DNA of 64,000 nt from Actinoplanes sp. SE50/110. GTDB lineage: Bacteria > Actinomycetota > Actinomycetes > Mycobacteriales > Micromonosporaceae. The stretch spans positions 9,108,001 to 9,172,000 of the forward strand of contig NZ_LT827010.1 in assembly GCF_900119315.1 (NCBI RefSeq), written 5' to 3'. Position 1 is the stretch's first letter, and each line of letters opens with the position of its first letter. Made by a program: the position numbers and the translations under genes. The notes under the pieces are model-generated. The model was not told where the DNA came from. It did no database searches and saw only the letters and a program-made list of their open reading frames with translations. This document shows, in pieces, positions 50,403 to 59,086 of the stretch.

Positions 50403-50450
50403 GTGAGCGAGATGTGGAGAACAGCCGAACGGGCCCGGTGGCGGCCGTGA
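50403..50450 (+). CDS. Possible 15-residue leader peptide of moaA
   Basis: GTG at 50403 begins VSEMWRTAERARWRP and ends in a TGA that overlaps the moaA GTG at 50447 (GTGA). The TAGATT hexamer 7 nt upstream fits a leaderless start at this codon. If translated, it would couple ribosome arrival to moaA. It contains two Trp and four Arg codons. No comparison was possible, so this is a proposal. Confidence 0.35.
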   Translation: MSEMWRTAERARWRP

Positions 50451-51454
50451 TCGCGCTCGCCGACCGCTTCGGCCGGGTCGCGACCGACCTGCGCGTCTCC
50501 CTCACCGACCGGTGCAACCTGCGGTGCACCTACTGCATGCCCGCCGAGGGCTTGGCCTGGATGCCGCAGCCCGAGCAGCTCACCGACGACGAGGTGATCC
50601 GGCTGGTGCGGATCGCGGTCGAGCGGCTCGGGGTGACCGGGGTCCGATTCACCGGCGGCGAGCCGCTGATCCGCCGCGGCCTGGTCGGCATCGTGGCCGC
50701 GACGGCCGGGCTGCGGCCGCGCCCCCGGATGTCGGTGACCACCAACGGGATCGGGTTGGAGCGGCTCGCCGGGCCGCTGCGCGAGGCCGGCCTCGACCGG
50801 GTCAACGTCTCGCTCGACACGCTCGACCCGGCCCGCTTCCGATCGCTGACCCGGCGCGACCGGCACGCCGACGTGTTGCGCGGCCTGCGCGCCGCCGCCG
50901 AGGCCGGCTTGACCCCGGTGAAGATCAACACTGTGCTGATGCGGGGGGTGAACGACGACGAGGCCGCGCCGCTGCTGCGGTTCGCGCTGGAGCACGGCTA
51001 TCAGCTGCGCTTCATCGAGCAGATGCCGCTGGACGCGCAGCATCAGTGGGACCGGCACACCATGGTGACCGCCGACGAGATCCTGGCCGCGCTCAAGCCC
51101 TTCGATCTGTGTCCCGACGTGGTTTCACGTGGAACGGCTCCGGCCGAGACCTGGCTGGTCCCCGGCTTCGTCGACGCGGCCGGCGCGCCGGCTCGGGTCG
51201 GCGTGATCGGCAGCGTGACCCGCCCGTTCTGCGGTGACTGCGACCGCACCCGGCTGACCGCCGACGGCCAGGTGCGCAACTGCCTGTTCGCCACCGAGGA
51301 GAGCGACCTGCGCAAGCTGCTGCGCGACGGGGCGCCGGACGTGGAGATCGCCGAGTCCTGGCGGGTCGCGATGTCGGGCAAGCGAGCCGGTCACGGCATC
51401 GACGACCCGGCGTTCCTGCAGCCCGCCCGACCCATGTCCGCCATCGGAGGATGA
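50447..51454 (+). CDS. moaA: GTP 3',8-cyclase MoaA
   Basis: 335 residues. LTDRCNLRCTYCMP is the radical-SAM CxxxCxxC cluster, FTGGEPLIRRG the SAM-binding GGE, and the C-terminal second 4Fe-4S cluster is formed by FCGDCDRTRLTADGQVRNCLF (CxxC...C). It ends in AIGG, the C-terminal GG needed for activity. First step of molybdopterin synthesis. GTG 50447 gives VIALADRFGRVATDLRV, typical for the family. Overlaps moaD (ATGA). Confidence 0.96.
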   Translation: MIALADRFGRVATDLRVSLTDRCNLRCTYCMPAEGLAWMPQPEQLTDDEVIRLVRIAVERLGVTGVRFTGGEPLIRRGLVGIVAATAGLRPRPRMSVTTNGIGLERLAGPLREAGLDRVNVSLDTLDPARFRSLTRRDRHADVLRGLRAAAEAGLTPVKINTVLMRGVNDDEAAPLLRFALEHGYQLRFIEQMPLDAQHQWDRHTMVTADEILAALKPFDLCPDVVSRGTAPAETWLVPGFVDAAGAPARVGVIGSVTRPFCGDCDRTRLTADGQVRNCLFATEESDLRKLLRDGAPDVEIAESWRVAMSGKRAGHGIDDPAFLQPARPMSAIGG

Positions 51455-51702
51455 GCCTGTTGGTCACCGTTCGCTATTTCGCCGGAGCCCGGGCGGCCGC
51501 CGGCGGGGTGTCGGCCGAGGAGGTGGCGGCCGGCTCGCTGGACGAGCTGAGCCGACTGCTGACCGACCGGCACGGGGAGCGCCTCGGGCTCGTCCTGACG
51601 GCGGCCAGCTTCCTGGTGGACGGGCTCACCCGACATGACCGGCGGGCGCCGCTGCAGGCCGGGGCGACGGTCGACATCCTGCCGCCCTTCGCCGGCGGCT
51701 GA
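51451..51702 (+). CDS. moaD: MoaD/ThiS family sulfur carrier
   Basis: 83 residues, ubiquitin-like beta-grasp: VTVRYFAGARAAAG, a helix (SLDELSRLL), then TVDILPPFAGG with the C-terminal Gly-Gly that is thiocarboxylated. Small subunit of molybdopterin synthase with MoaE (encoded at 61185). Translationally coupled to moaA. Confidence 0.94.
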   Translation: MSLLVTVRYFAGARAAAGGVSAEEVAAGSLDELSRLLTDRHGERLGLVLTAASFLVDGLTRHDRRAPLQAGATVDILPPFAGG

Positions 51703-51930
51703 CCGGCCACCCGTGCCGTCACCGGCGGGCCCCGGCCCGCTCCGGACGCCGGCCTGCGGGCGACCTGCCGCGTTCCGCCATCCCTTACGACCGGGATGAC
51801 CGGCGCCCGATCACCAGTGGCTGGGATGGACGCCCGGTCGCGACGGGACGGTCGTTAGGTGCGTGGGTGCGGTGTGTGAGAGCGGGGCGGGTCGGGGAGA
51901 CTTGGTCCGGCTCGCTCGGAGGGGGATGTG

Positions 51931-53244
51931 GTGGCGTTCGTCGCAGTGATCATCTTGCTGCTCTTCGCCCTGATCTGTGCCTACGTGTGGAAACGGCTCG
52001 TCCGGGACACGCTGCGATCCCGGTGGGGGCGGCGGGTGGGCACGGTGGTGGCCCTGGTGCTCGCGCTGCTGGTACCGGCGACGCTGATCGGGGTGCGGGC
52101 CGGACACGTGAAGTGGCTGGCCTGGCCGGGTTACCTGTGGATCGCCGTGCTGTTCTACCTGGTGATCACTCTGGCCGTGCTGGAGATCCCGCGGCTGGTG
52201 CTGCGGGTGCTGTGGGCAGACCGGGGGCGTACCGCCGCAAGCGCCGCAGGACCGCTGGTCCGGGGCGGCGTCGCGGACGGTGAGTTGCAGCCGGCCGGGG
52301 CCGTCCCGGCCGAGGGCAGCGCCGGAGTGACCGGGTCCGGCGCGGCGGATCCGAGCGGTGCGCCGGGTGCACCGCTGCCGACGGCAGCCGGCGAGGCGCC
52401 GGCGGACGGCGGGCCGCCTGCGGGGATCGACCGGCGGCTGGTTCTGGCGCGCGGTGCGGCGATCTTCGCAGGGCTGACCGCGGCGGGTGTCACCGGCTAC
52501 GGGGTGCGGGAGGCCACCGGGGCACCACGGATCGACCGGGTGCGGATCCCGATCGCCAAGTTGCCGCGCAGCATGGACGGGACCCGCCTGGCCGTGGTGT
52601 CCGACATCCATCTGGGGCCGCTGACCGGGATCGGGCACACCGAGCGCATCACCCGGGTGATCAATGCGGTGAACGCGGACGTGGTGTGCGTCGTCGGTGA
52701 CCTTGTGGACGGCACTGTCGCGGAACTGGGGCGGCTCGCCGAGCCGCTGCGCGGGATCGAGTCGCGACGCGGCGCGTACTTCGTGACCGGCAACCACGAG
52801 TACTACTCCGGCTTCCGGCCGTGGATCGACGAGGTGGCCGAGCTCGGCATGCGGCCGCTGCGCAACGAGCGGGTCGCGATCGACGGGCTGGACCTGGCCG
52901 GAGTGAACGACCTGGGTGGGGAGGACTACGGCGATCCGGCCGACTTCGGCAGGGCACTCGGTGACCGGGACGTCAGCCGGCCGGTGGTGCTGATGGCGCA
53001 TCAGCCGCTGGCCGCCCGGCAGGCCGCGCCCTACGGCGTGGACCTGCAGGTGTCCGGGCACACCCATGGCGGCCAGATGGCCCCGTTCAACTTCGTCGTG
53101 AAGCTTCAGCAACCGGTAGTCTCCGGCTTCGGACAGGTGGACGGCGTGCCGGTTTACGTGACCAACGGCGCGGGTTTCTGGGGCCCACCGGTCCGCGTGG
53201 GGGCGCCACCGCAGGTCACGGTGGTCGAACTCCGCGTGGCGTAA
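51931..53244 (+). CDS. Membrane-anchored metallophosphoesterase
   Basis: 437 residues from GTG 51931 (GGAGGGGG upstream; GTG 51928 is also possible). Two or three N-terminal helices (about 1-85), a disordered Ala/Gly/Pro region (about 95-160), another hydrophobic segment near 170-190, then a calcineurin-like domain: VVSDIHLGP (DxH), VGDLVDG (GDxxD), TGNHEYY (GNHE), LMAHQPL and VSGHTHGGQ (GHTH). The metal-binding set is complete. Likely acts at the outer membrane face on lipids or nucleotides (YkuE-like). Confidence 0.9.
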   Translation: MAFVAVIILLLFALICAYVWKRLVRDTLRSRWGRRVGTVVALVLALLVPATLIGVRAGHVKWLAWPGYLWIAVLFYLVITLAVLEIPRLVLRVLWADRGRTAASAAGPLVRGGVADGELQPAGAVPAEGSAGVTGSGAADPSGAPGAPLPTAAGEAPADGGPPAGIDRRLVLARGAAIFAGLTAAGVTGYGVREATGAPRIDRVRIPIAKLPRSMDGTRLAVVSDIHLGPLTGIGHTERITRVINAVNADVVCVVGDLVDGTVAELGRLAEPLRGIESRRGAYFVTGNHEYYSGFRPWIDEVAELGMRPLRNERVAIDGLDLAGVNDLGGEDYGDPADFGRALGDRDVSRPVVLMAHQPLAARQAAPYGVDLQVSGHTHGGQMAPFNFVVKLQQPVVSGFGQVDGVPVYVTNGAGFWGPPVRVGAPPQVTVVELRVA

Positions 53245-53309
53245 CTCATCAAGATCGGTAAGTGTGTTTGAGCGTGGCGATTCGTGGCGGAACCGACGGC
53301 CGTGACAGG

Positions 53310-56300
53310 ATGCGAGACGTGGAGGTCAGCCCGGACACATACGTCGCGGACCTGCACATTCACTCGCGGTACTCGCGGGCCTGCAGCCGTGACCTGACGC
53401 TGCCCAACCTGGCCTGGTGGGCTCGGCGCAAGGGCATCGCGCTGCTGGGCACCGGTGACTTCACTCACCCGGCCTGGTTCGAGCATCTGCGGGAGAGCCT
53501 GGAGCCCGCCGAGTCCGGCCTGTTCCGGCTCGGCGACGAGCAGCCGGTCACCCGGCGACTGCCGGGTTCGCTGCAGGGCACCGCACCGGCCCGGTTCATG
53601 CTGAGCGTGGAGATCTCCACGATCTACAAGCGGGACGACCGCACCCGCAAGGTGCACCACCTGCTCTATGCCCCCGACTTCGAGTCGGCCGGCCGGATCA
53701 ACACCGCGCTCGGCCGGATCGGGAACCTGACCGCCGACGGCCGCCCGATCCTCGGGCTGGACTCCCGCGACCTGCTGGAGATCACCCTGGAGGCCGGCGG
53801 TTACCTGATCCCGGCGCACATCTGGACCCCGTGGTTCTCCGCGCTCGGTTCGAAATCCGGCTTCGACGCGATCGCCGACTGCTACGCCGACCTGGCCGAC
53901 CACATCACCGCGGTGGAGACCGGCCTGTCCTCCGACCCGGCGATGAACTGGCGGGTCTCCAGCCTCGACCGCTACCGCCTGGTGTCGAACTCGGACGCCC
54001 ACTCCCCCGGCGCCCTGGCCCGCGAGGCCACCCTGTTCACCGGCGCCCCGGACTACTTCGCCGTCCGGGACGGCATCGGCCTGGCCGGCACCCTCGAATT
54101 CTTCCCCGAGGAGGGCAAGTATCACGCCGACGGCCACCGCGCCTGCAACGTCAACTGGGAGCCGGAACGCACCCGTGCGGCCGGCGGCCTCTGCCCGGAG
54201 TGCGGCCGCCCGCTGACCGTCGGCGTGCTCAGCCGGGTCGAGGACCTGGCCGACCGCCCGGAGGGTTTCACCCGGGACGTCCACGTCGAGCACCTGATCC
54301 AGCTGCACGAGATCCTCGGCGAGATCCACGGCGTCGGCCCGAAGTCGAAGACCGTCGAGTCGCAACTCACCCACCTGGTCGCGACGCTCGGCGCGGAGCT
54401 GGACATCCTGCGCAAGGTGCCGGTCGACGAGATCGGCAAGGCCGGCGGCGACGAGCTGCGGGAGGCGATCACCCGGCTGCGGCGCGGCGACGTGCGACGG
54501 GTTGCCGGCTACGACGGCGAGTACGGGGTGATCACCCTGTTCGAGCCGGGTGAGCTGCGCAACCGGTCGAGCGCCCCGCAGGTCGAGACGCTGTTCGACA
54601 TGTTCCCCGAGCCGAAGGCGCCGGCCCGGCCCGCCGCGGAGAAGCCGAAGCCCAAGGCCAAGCCGGTCAAGGCGAAACCGGCGCCGCCGCCGATCGCCCC
54701 GCCGCCCAGCCCGCACGAGCCGTTCGAGCCGATGCTGGCCGGGATGGAGGAGGTCGGCACCGGCCTGCTCGACCGGCTGGACGCGATGCAGCGGGTGGCC
54801 GCCTCGGCCCCCGGCGGTCCGCTGCTGATCGTGGCCGGCCCGGGTACCGGCAAAACCCGCACGCTGACCCACCGGATCGCGTATCTCTGCGCCGAGCTCG
54901 GCGTCTTCCCGGAGCGCTGCCTGGCGATCACGTTCACCCGGCGGGCCGCGGCCGAGCTGCGCGAGCGCCTGGAGAGCCTGCTCGGCGACGTGGCCGAGGA
55001 CATCACCGTGGGCACCTTCCACTCGCTGGGCCTGACCATCCTGAAGGAGAACGCCAAGGCGGCCGGGTTGACCGCCGGCTGGCGGATCGCCGAGGAGCCC
55101 GAGCAGAAGCAGGCGCGGGAGCAGGCCGGCGACGACGAGAGCGCATACCGGAAGCTGCTGCGCCAGCAGGATCTGGTCGACCTGGACGATCTGATCAGCG
55201 TGCCGGTGGCGCTGCTGCGCGAGGATCCTGCCCTGGTCGAGCGGTATCGGAAACGCTGGCAATGGATCTTCGTCGACGAGTATCAGGACGTCGACGAACT
55301 GCAGTACGAGTTGCTCCGGCTGCTGTCCCCGGCGGACGGGAACCTGTGCGCGATCGGCGACCCGGACCAGGCGATCTACTCGTTCCGCGGCGCGGACGTG
55401 CGCTACTTCCTGCGCTTCAACCAGGATTTCGTCGACGCCCGGCTGGTCCGGCTGACCCGCAACTACCGCTCGTCGGCGCCGATCCTGGCCGCCGCGGTGC
55501 AGGCGATCGCCCCGTCGTCACTGGTCAGCGGCCGCCGGTTGGATCCGGCCCGGCTCGACCCGGAGGCGCAGCTGGTCGGCCGCTATCCGGCCCGCAGCGT
55601 CTCGGACGAGGCCGACTTCGTGGTCCGCACCATCGACGAGCTGGTCGGCGGCCTGTCCCACCGGTCGTTGGACTCGGGCCGGGTGGATTCGCGCGCGGCC
55701 ACCGCCGGGGCGCTGTCCTTCTCCGACGTGGCGGTGCTGTACCGCACCGACGCGCAGTCCGGGCCGATCCTGGAGGCGCTCTCCCGGGCCGGCATCCCGG
55801 TACAGAAGCGGTCGCACAACCGGCTGCGGGACCGGCCCGGCGTCGAGGTGATCGCCCGCGAGCTGCGGCACGCCGGCGGTCTCAGCGGCCCCCTCGCCGC
55901 CCGGGTCAGGCAGGCCGCCCAGGGGCTGGCCCAGCGGTATGCCGCCCCGACCCTGGACGGTGGCCAGATCGCCCCGGAGGACATCTGGTCGGCGGCCGAC
56001 CTGCTCACCCCGCTGGCCCAGCGGGCCGGCGACGACCTTCCGCTGTTCCTGCAGCAGTTGGAGACCGGCGCCGAGGTGGACGCGCTGGATCCGCGCGCCG
56101 AGGCGGTCAACCTGCTGACCCTGCACGCCGCGAAGGGCCTGGAGTTCCCGGTGGTGTTCCTGGTCGGCTGCGAGGACGGCTTGCTGCCGCTGCGCTGGCC
56201 CGGTGCGACGCCGACCGATGAGGAGATCGCCGAGGAGCGGCGGTTGTTCTTCGTCGGGTTGACCCGGGCGCAGGACCGGCTCTACGTGAGCCACTCGGCG

Positions 56301-56435
56301 AAGCGGTCGCGGCACGGCAGTGAGCGGGAGCAACAGCCGACGCCGTTCCTCGACGTGATCGACTCCGGGTTGTTCGAGCGGTTGGGCGAGGCAGCCCCGG
56401 CGAAACCGAAGGATCGGCAGCTCAGGCTGCTGTGA
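53310..56435 (+). CDS. EndoQ-like PHP nuclease fused to UvrD/PcrA-type helicase
   Basis: 1041 residues. Part 1 (about 1-420): PHP-type nuclease like endonuclease Q, with YVADLHIHSRYSRA, LLGTGDFTHP, SVEIS, SNSDAHSPG and a zinc ribbon (RACNV then CPECGRPLTVGVLSRVEDLADRP). Linker of Pro/Lys/Ala (about 435-480). Part 2: SF1A helicase with Walker A VAGPGTGKTRTLTHR (near 510), IFVDEYQDVDELQ, GDPDQAIYSFRGAD, LTRNYRSSAP, TLHAAKGLEFPVVF and FFVGLTRAQDRLYVS. EndoQ enzymes nick 5' of deaminated bases. GTG 53319 is an alternative start. Confidence 0.88.
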   Translation: MRDVEVSPDTYVADLHIHSRYSRACSRDLTLPNLAWWARRKGIALLGTGDFTHPAWFEHLRESLEPAESGLFRLGDEQPVTRRLPGSLQGTAPARFMLSVEISTIYKRDDRTRKVHHLLYAPDFESAGRINTALGRIGNLTADGRPILGLDSRDLLEITLEAGGYLIPAHIWTPWFSALGSKSGFDAIADCYADLADHITAVETGLSSDPAMNWRVSSLDRYRLVSNSDAHSPGALAREATLFTGAPDYFAVRDGIGLAGTLEFFPEEGKYHADGHRACNVNWEPERTRAAGGLCPECGRPLTVGVLSRVEDLADRPEGFTRDVHVEHLIQLHEILGEIHGVGPKSKTVESQLTHLVATLGAELDILRKVPVDEIGKAGGDELREAITRLRRGDVRRVAGYDGEYGVITLFEPGELRNRSSAPQVETLFDMFPEPKAPARPAAEKPKPKAKPVKAKPAPPPIAPPPSPHEPFEPMLAGMEEVGTGLLDRLDAMQRVAASAPGGPLLIVAGPGTGKTRTLTHRIAYLCAELGVFPERCLAITFTRRAAAELRERLESLLGDVAEDITVGTFHSLGLTILKENAKAAGLTAGWRIAEEPEQKQAREQAGDDESAYRKLLRQQDLVDLDDLISVPVALLREDPALVERYRKRWQWIFVDEYQDVDELQYELLRLLSPADGNLCAIGDPDQAIYSFRGADVRYFLRFNQDFVDARLVRLTRNYRSSAPILAAAVQAIAPSSLVSGRRLDPARLDPEAQLVGRYPARSVSDEADFVVRTIDELVGGLSHRSLDSGRVDSRAATAGALSFSDVAVLYRTDAQSGPILEALSRAGIPVQKRSHNRLRDRPGVEVIARELRHAGGLSGPLAARVRQAAQGLAQRYAAPTLDGGQIAPEDIWSAADLLTPLAQRAGDDLPLFLQQLETGAEVDALDPRAEAVNLLTLHAAKGLEFPVVFLVGCEDGLLPLRWPGATPTDEEIAEERRLFFVGLTRAQDRLYVSHSAKRSRHGSEREQQPTPFLDVIDSGLFERLGEAAPAKPKDRQLRLL

Positions 56436-56985
56436 TCGCGGCGAGCGCGCCGAGCAGCAGTGCCGGGCCGAACGGGAACACCCGGCCCCGCCCGGTGATC
56501 ATGAGGTAGGCCGCGGTCAGCCCGCCGACCAGGTGGGCGACCGCGAAGCCGGTGAGCACCGCGGGCCATCCGCCGAACAGCCCGAGCAGCAGGGCGAGGA
56601 CCGCGCCGAGTTTCACGTCGCCGAGCCCGAGACCGCGTCCGGGCAGCAGCGCGAGCACCAGGTAGGTGAGGCCGACCAGCACGGCCGAGGCCAGGGCCGG
56701 CAGGATCCGGCCGGGCGCCAGCACGGCCAGCGGAAGCCCGGTGACCAGGGCCAGCGCGACGACCAGCGGATCGGGCAGCCGGAGGGTGCGCAGGTCGGTC
56801 AGCGCCAGCCGCACGCCGATGGCGGCCGCGGGCAGCAGCACCGCGAGCTGGGGAACCGGGCCACAGCGTGCAGCCAGTAGGGCGGAAACCAGAAAACCCG
56901 ACAAAACACCATAGAATTGACGGGTCATGAGGTACGCCGTCACACCGCCGGCCGCCCCGGCCGAGATCACGAGTAGTGGGGACAC
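56422..56985 (-). CDS. A24 prepilin peptidase, peptidase domain only
   Basis: 187 residues from GTG 56985. Six or so hydrophobic helices; RLALTDLRTLRLPDPL and GLGLGDVKLGAVLALLLG carry the two catalytic aspartates (the second in GxGD). The N-terminal methylase domain of classical PilD is absent, as in many actinobacterial tad/flp-type or TadV-like enzymes. It would process type IV/Flp prepilins in the membrane, but no pilin gene is in the window. Overlaps the helicase end by 14 bp. Confidence 0.85.
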   Translation of the reverse strand: MSPLLVISAGAAGGVTAYLMTRQFYGVLSGFLVSALLAARCGPVPQLAVLLPAAAIGVRLALTDLRTLRLPDPLVVALALVTGLPLAVLAPGRILPALASAVLVGLTYLVLALLPGRGLGLGDVKLGAVLALLLGLFGGWPAVLTGFAVAHLVGGLTAAYLMITGRGRVFPFGPALLLGALAAITAA

Positions 56986-57029
56986 AGCCCGGGAAGGTAA
57001 CGGCCGCGCCGGCTCGGTGCAGGTCGGGT

Positions 57030-57038
57030 TGTGGACAA
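57030..57038 (-). promoter_or_regulatory. Single consensus DnaA box (TGTGGACAA)
   Basis: Minus-strand TTGTCCACA in the 136-bp gap between the divergent prepilin peptidase and LppU genes. A TTTCCACA near-match follows at 57061. Confidence 0.35.
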
Positions 57039-57121
57039 CCGGACCCGCATTCCGGCGCGGTTTCCACAGGCGGCGCACGCTACCGTGACAGGCAGCGTTG
57101 CCCGCTTCTGGAGGATTTCCG

Positions 57122-57745
57122 ATGTCGCACAACGGCCCATACTCCGGTCCGCCCTGGTCCGGCGGGCGGCCCGAGGAGCCGTATGCGGAACCCTCCGATC
57201 CCTGGGGTGAGAGCAGCCGCGCTGTCAACGATCCGGCATGGGGCTCCCCGCAGATCCCCCACCAGCAGTTCTCCGGTTCCCCGGCGGCCTCGGCGCCCGG
57301 GCCGGCCGCCGGAAGGTCCGGGCCGAGCCGGCGCGGCTTCGCGGTCGGCGCCCTGATCGCGGTGCTCAGCGTGCTGGTCGGCGGCGGGCTCGCCACCACG
57401 GTCTGGTACGTGCTGGGCCGCAAGGACCGGGCGGGCACCGCGGCCTCGACGCCGCCGGCCGGGGTGACCGTGCCCCGGGTGCAGCCCAGCGCCGACGCGC
57501 GGTTCGCCAACCGGGGGCAGTGCATCCGCAACGAGGGCACCAACGCGGAACCTCAGCTGCGGATCGTGGCCTGCGCGGCGAACACCTACGAGGTGCTGAA
57601 GCGGGTCGACGGCCGGACCACGGGCGAAAAGGACGCGATCGCCAAGTGCGCGAAGGTTCCCGGGTACACCAAGTGGTACTACTACGACACCGAGTACGAC
57701 GATGTCGACTTCGTGCTGTGCCTGCGCGAGTACCAACCGGAGTGA
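57122..57745 (+). CDS. LppU/SCO3897-like membrane protein
   Basis: 207 residues. A Pro/Gly/Ser-rich cytosolic N-terminus (about 1-70), one membrane helix (about 74-99, GALIAVLSVLVGGGLATTVWYVL), and an extracellular domain with four Cys (GQCIR, VACAA, AKCAK, VLCLR) and the EVLKR, KWYYYDT conserved blocks of this family. TGGAGG precedes the ATG. Function unknown; disulfide-bonded exposed domain expected. Confidence 0.8.
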   Translation: MSHNGPYSGPPWSGGRPEEPYAEPSDPWGESSRAVNDPAWGSPQIPHQQFSGSPAASAPGPAAGRSGPSRRGFAVGALIAVLSVLVGGGLATTVWYVLGRKDRAGTAASTPPAGVTVPRVQPSADARFANRGQCIRNEGTNAEPQLRIVACAANTYEVLKRVDGRTTGEKDAIAKCAKVPGYTKWYYYDTEYDDVDFVLCLREYQPE

Positions 57746-57754
57746 CTATGACCC

Positions 57755-57796
57755 GCTCTAGCCCTGTCTAGCGGAGGCGCTAGACAGCTTTAGAGC
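57755..57796. promoter_or_regulatory. CTAG-rich 42-bp imperfect palindrome
   Basis: GCTCTA-3-CTGTCTAGCG-4-CGCTAGACAG-3-TAGAGC: outer arms of 6 bp and inner arms of 10 bp are perfect. CTAG, normally rare in bacterial DNA, occurs five times between 57757 and 57830. It lies after the LppU stop and 56 bp before the AAA ATPase start; it could be a terminator or an operator. Confidence 0.55.
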
Positions 57797-57838
57797 GACA
57801 TATCGAGCGGACTCTAGCGTTCGTCCTAGATGGCCCGA

Positions 57839-57844
57839 TACGGT
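57839..57844 (+). promoter_or_regulatory. -10-like TACGGT for the AAA ATPase
   Basis: Hexamer ends 8 nt before the ATG at 57853. Confidence 0.4.
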
Positions 57845-57852
57845 GCTACGTC

Positions 57853-59058
57853 ATGGATCCGGTGCGGAACCCGTATGCTCCCGGCGCCGGCCAGCGTCCA
57901 CCCGAGTTGGCCGGGCGCGGCCGCGAACTGGACGCCTTCGACGTCGTCCTGGAGCGGGTCGCCCGCGGCCGCCCGGAACGCAGCCTGGTGCTCACCGGGC
58001 TCCGCGGCGTCGGCAAGACGGTGCTGCTCAATACCCTGCGCTCGGCGGCGATCGGCCGGCTCTGGGGCACCGGCAAGATCGAGGCCCGGCCGGACCAGTC
58101 GCTGCGCCGCCCGGTTTCCGGCGCCCTGCACATGGCGATCCGCGAGCTCGCCCCGCACCACCGCGACCCGGACCGGGTCGACGAGGTGCTCGGCGTGCTG
58201 AAGGCGTTCGCGTTGCGGGCCAACGACAGCACCGGGAAACTGCGGGACCGGTGGGCGCCCGGCATCGACGTACCGCCGGCTCGGGGTCGTGCCGACTCCG
58301 GCGACATCGAAATCGATCTGGTCGAGCTCTTCACCGACGCCGCGTCGTTGGCCACCGACGTGGGCACCGGCATCGCCCTGTTCATCGACGAGATGCAGGA
58401 CCTCAGCGGCACCGACGTGTCCGCGCTCTGCGCCGCCTGCCACGAACTGTCCCAGCTCGGCGCGCCGCTGATCGTGGTCGGGGCCGGGCTGCCCCACCTG
58501 CCCGCGGTGCTGTCCGCGGCCAAGTCCTACTCCGAGCGCCTCTTCCGCTACCAGCGCATCGACCGGCTCGACCGGGACGCGGCCGACCTGGCCCTGGGCG
58601 TGCCGGCCGAACGGGAGGGCGTCGACTACGACCAGGAGGCGCTCGACCTGCTCTACGAGAAGTCGGGCGGCTACCCGTACTTCGTGCAGGCGTACGGGAA
58701 GGCCACCTGGGATCACGCGCCGCAGTCCCCGATCACCGCCGGCGACGTGCAGATGGCGGCGCCCGAGGCGGAGAGCGAACTGGCGGTCGGCTTCTTCGGC
58801 TCCCGGTTCGAGCGCGCCACCCCGGCCGAGCGGGAGTACATGCGGGCAATGGCCGTCCTCTCCGGCGACCCGGGTAACGACATGGACGCCGCGGTGCCGA
58901 CCTCGGACATCGCCACCTCGCTCGGACGCAAGCCGGCCAGCCTGTCGCCGGCCCGCGACGCCCTGATCAAGAAAGGACTCATCTACTCGGGCGAGCGGGG
59001 CACGGTGGCCTTCACCGTCCCGCACTTCGGCCGGTACCTCCGAACACAGCCGGTGTGA
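57853..59058 (+). CDS. AAA family ATPase (Orc1/Cdc6- or STAND-like)
   Basis: 401 residues. ELAGRGRELDAFDVVLERV precedes Walker A LTGLRGVGKTVLLN (about 47-60); Walker B and sensor region IALFIDEMQDLSGTDVSALCAACHEL (about 175-200); SYSERLFRYQRIDRLDRDAADLAL resembles the Orc/AAA_16 lid; the C-terminus (SDIATSLGRKPASLSPARDALIKKGLIYSGERGTVAFTVPHF) is a winged helix. It resembles archaeal-type ATPases that bind DNA or act as signalling switches. No partner is coded nearby; the CTAG palindrome upstream is a candidate self-binding site. Confidence 0.85.
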   Translation: MDPVRNPYAPGAGQRPPELAGRGRELDAFDVVLERVARGRPERSLVLTGLRGVGKTVLLNTLRSAAIGRLWGTGKIEARPDQSLRRPVSGALHMAIRELAPHHRDPDRVDEVLGVLKAFALRANDSTGKLRDRWAPGIDVPPARGRADSGDIEIDLVELFTDAASLATDVGTGIALFIDEMQDLSGTDVSALCAACHELSQLGAPLIVVGAGLPHLPAVLSAAKSYSERLFRYQRIDRLDRDAADLALGVPAEREGVDYDQEALDLLYEKSGGYPYFVQAYGKATWDHAPQSPITAGDVQMAAPEAESELAVGFFGSRFERATPAEREYMRAMAVLSGDPGNDMDAAVPTSDIATSLGRKPASLSPARDALIKKGLIYSGERGTVAFTVPHFGRYLRTQPV

Positions 59059-59086
59059 TCGGCCCCGGACGGGTATAAGGGAGTTC

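Noticed and set aside
50341..50446. Molybdenum-cofactor riboswitch upstream of moaA
   Set aside because: Too little leader: the putative start of transcription lies about 45 nt from the gene, and no extended paired structure is visible.
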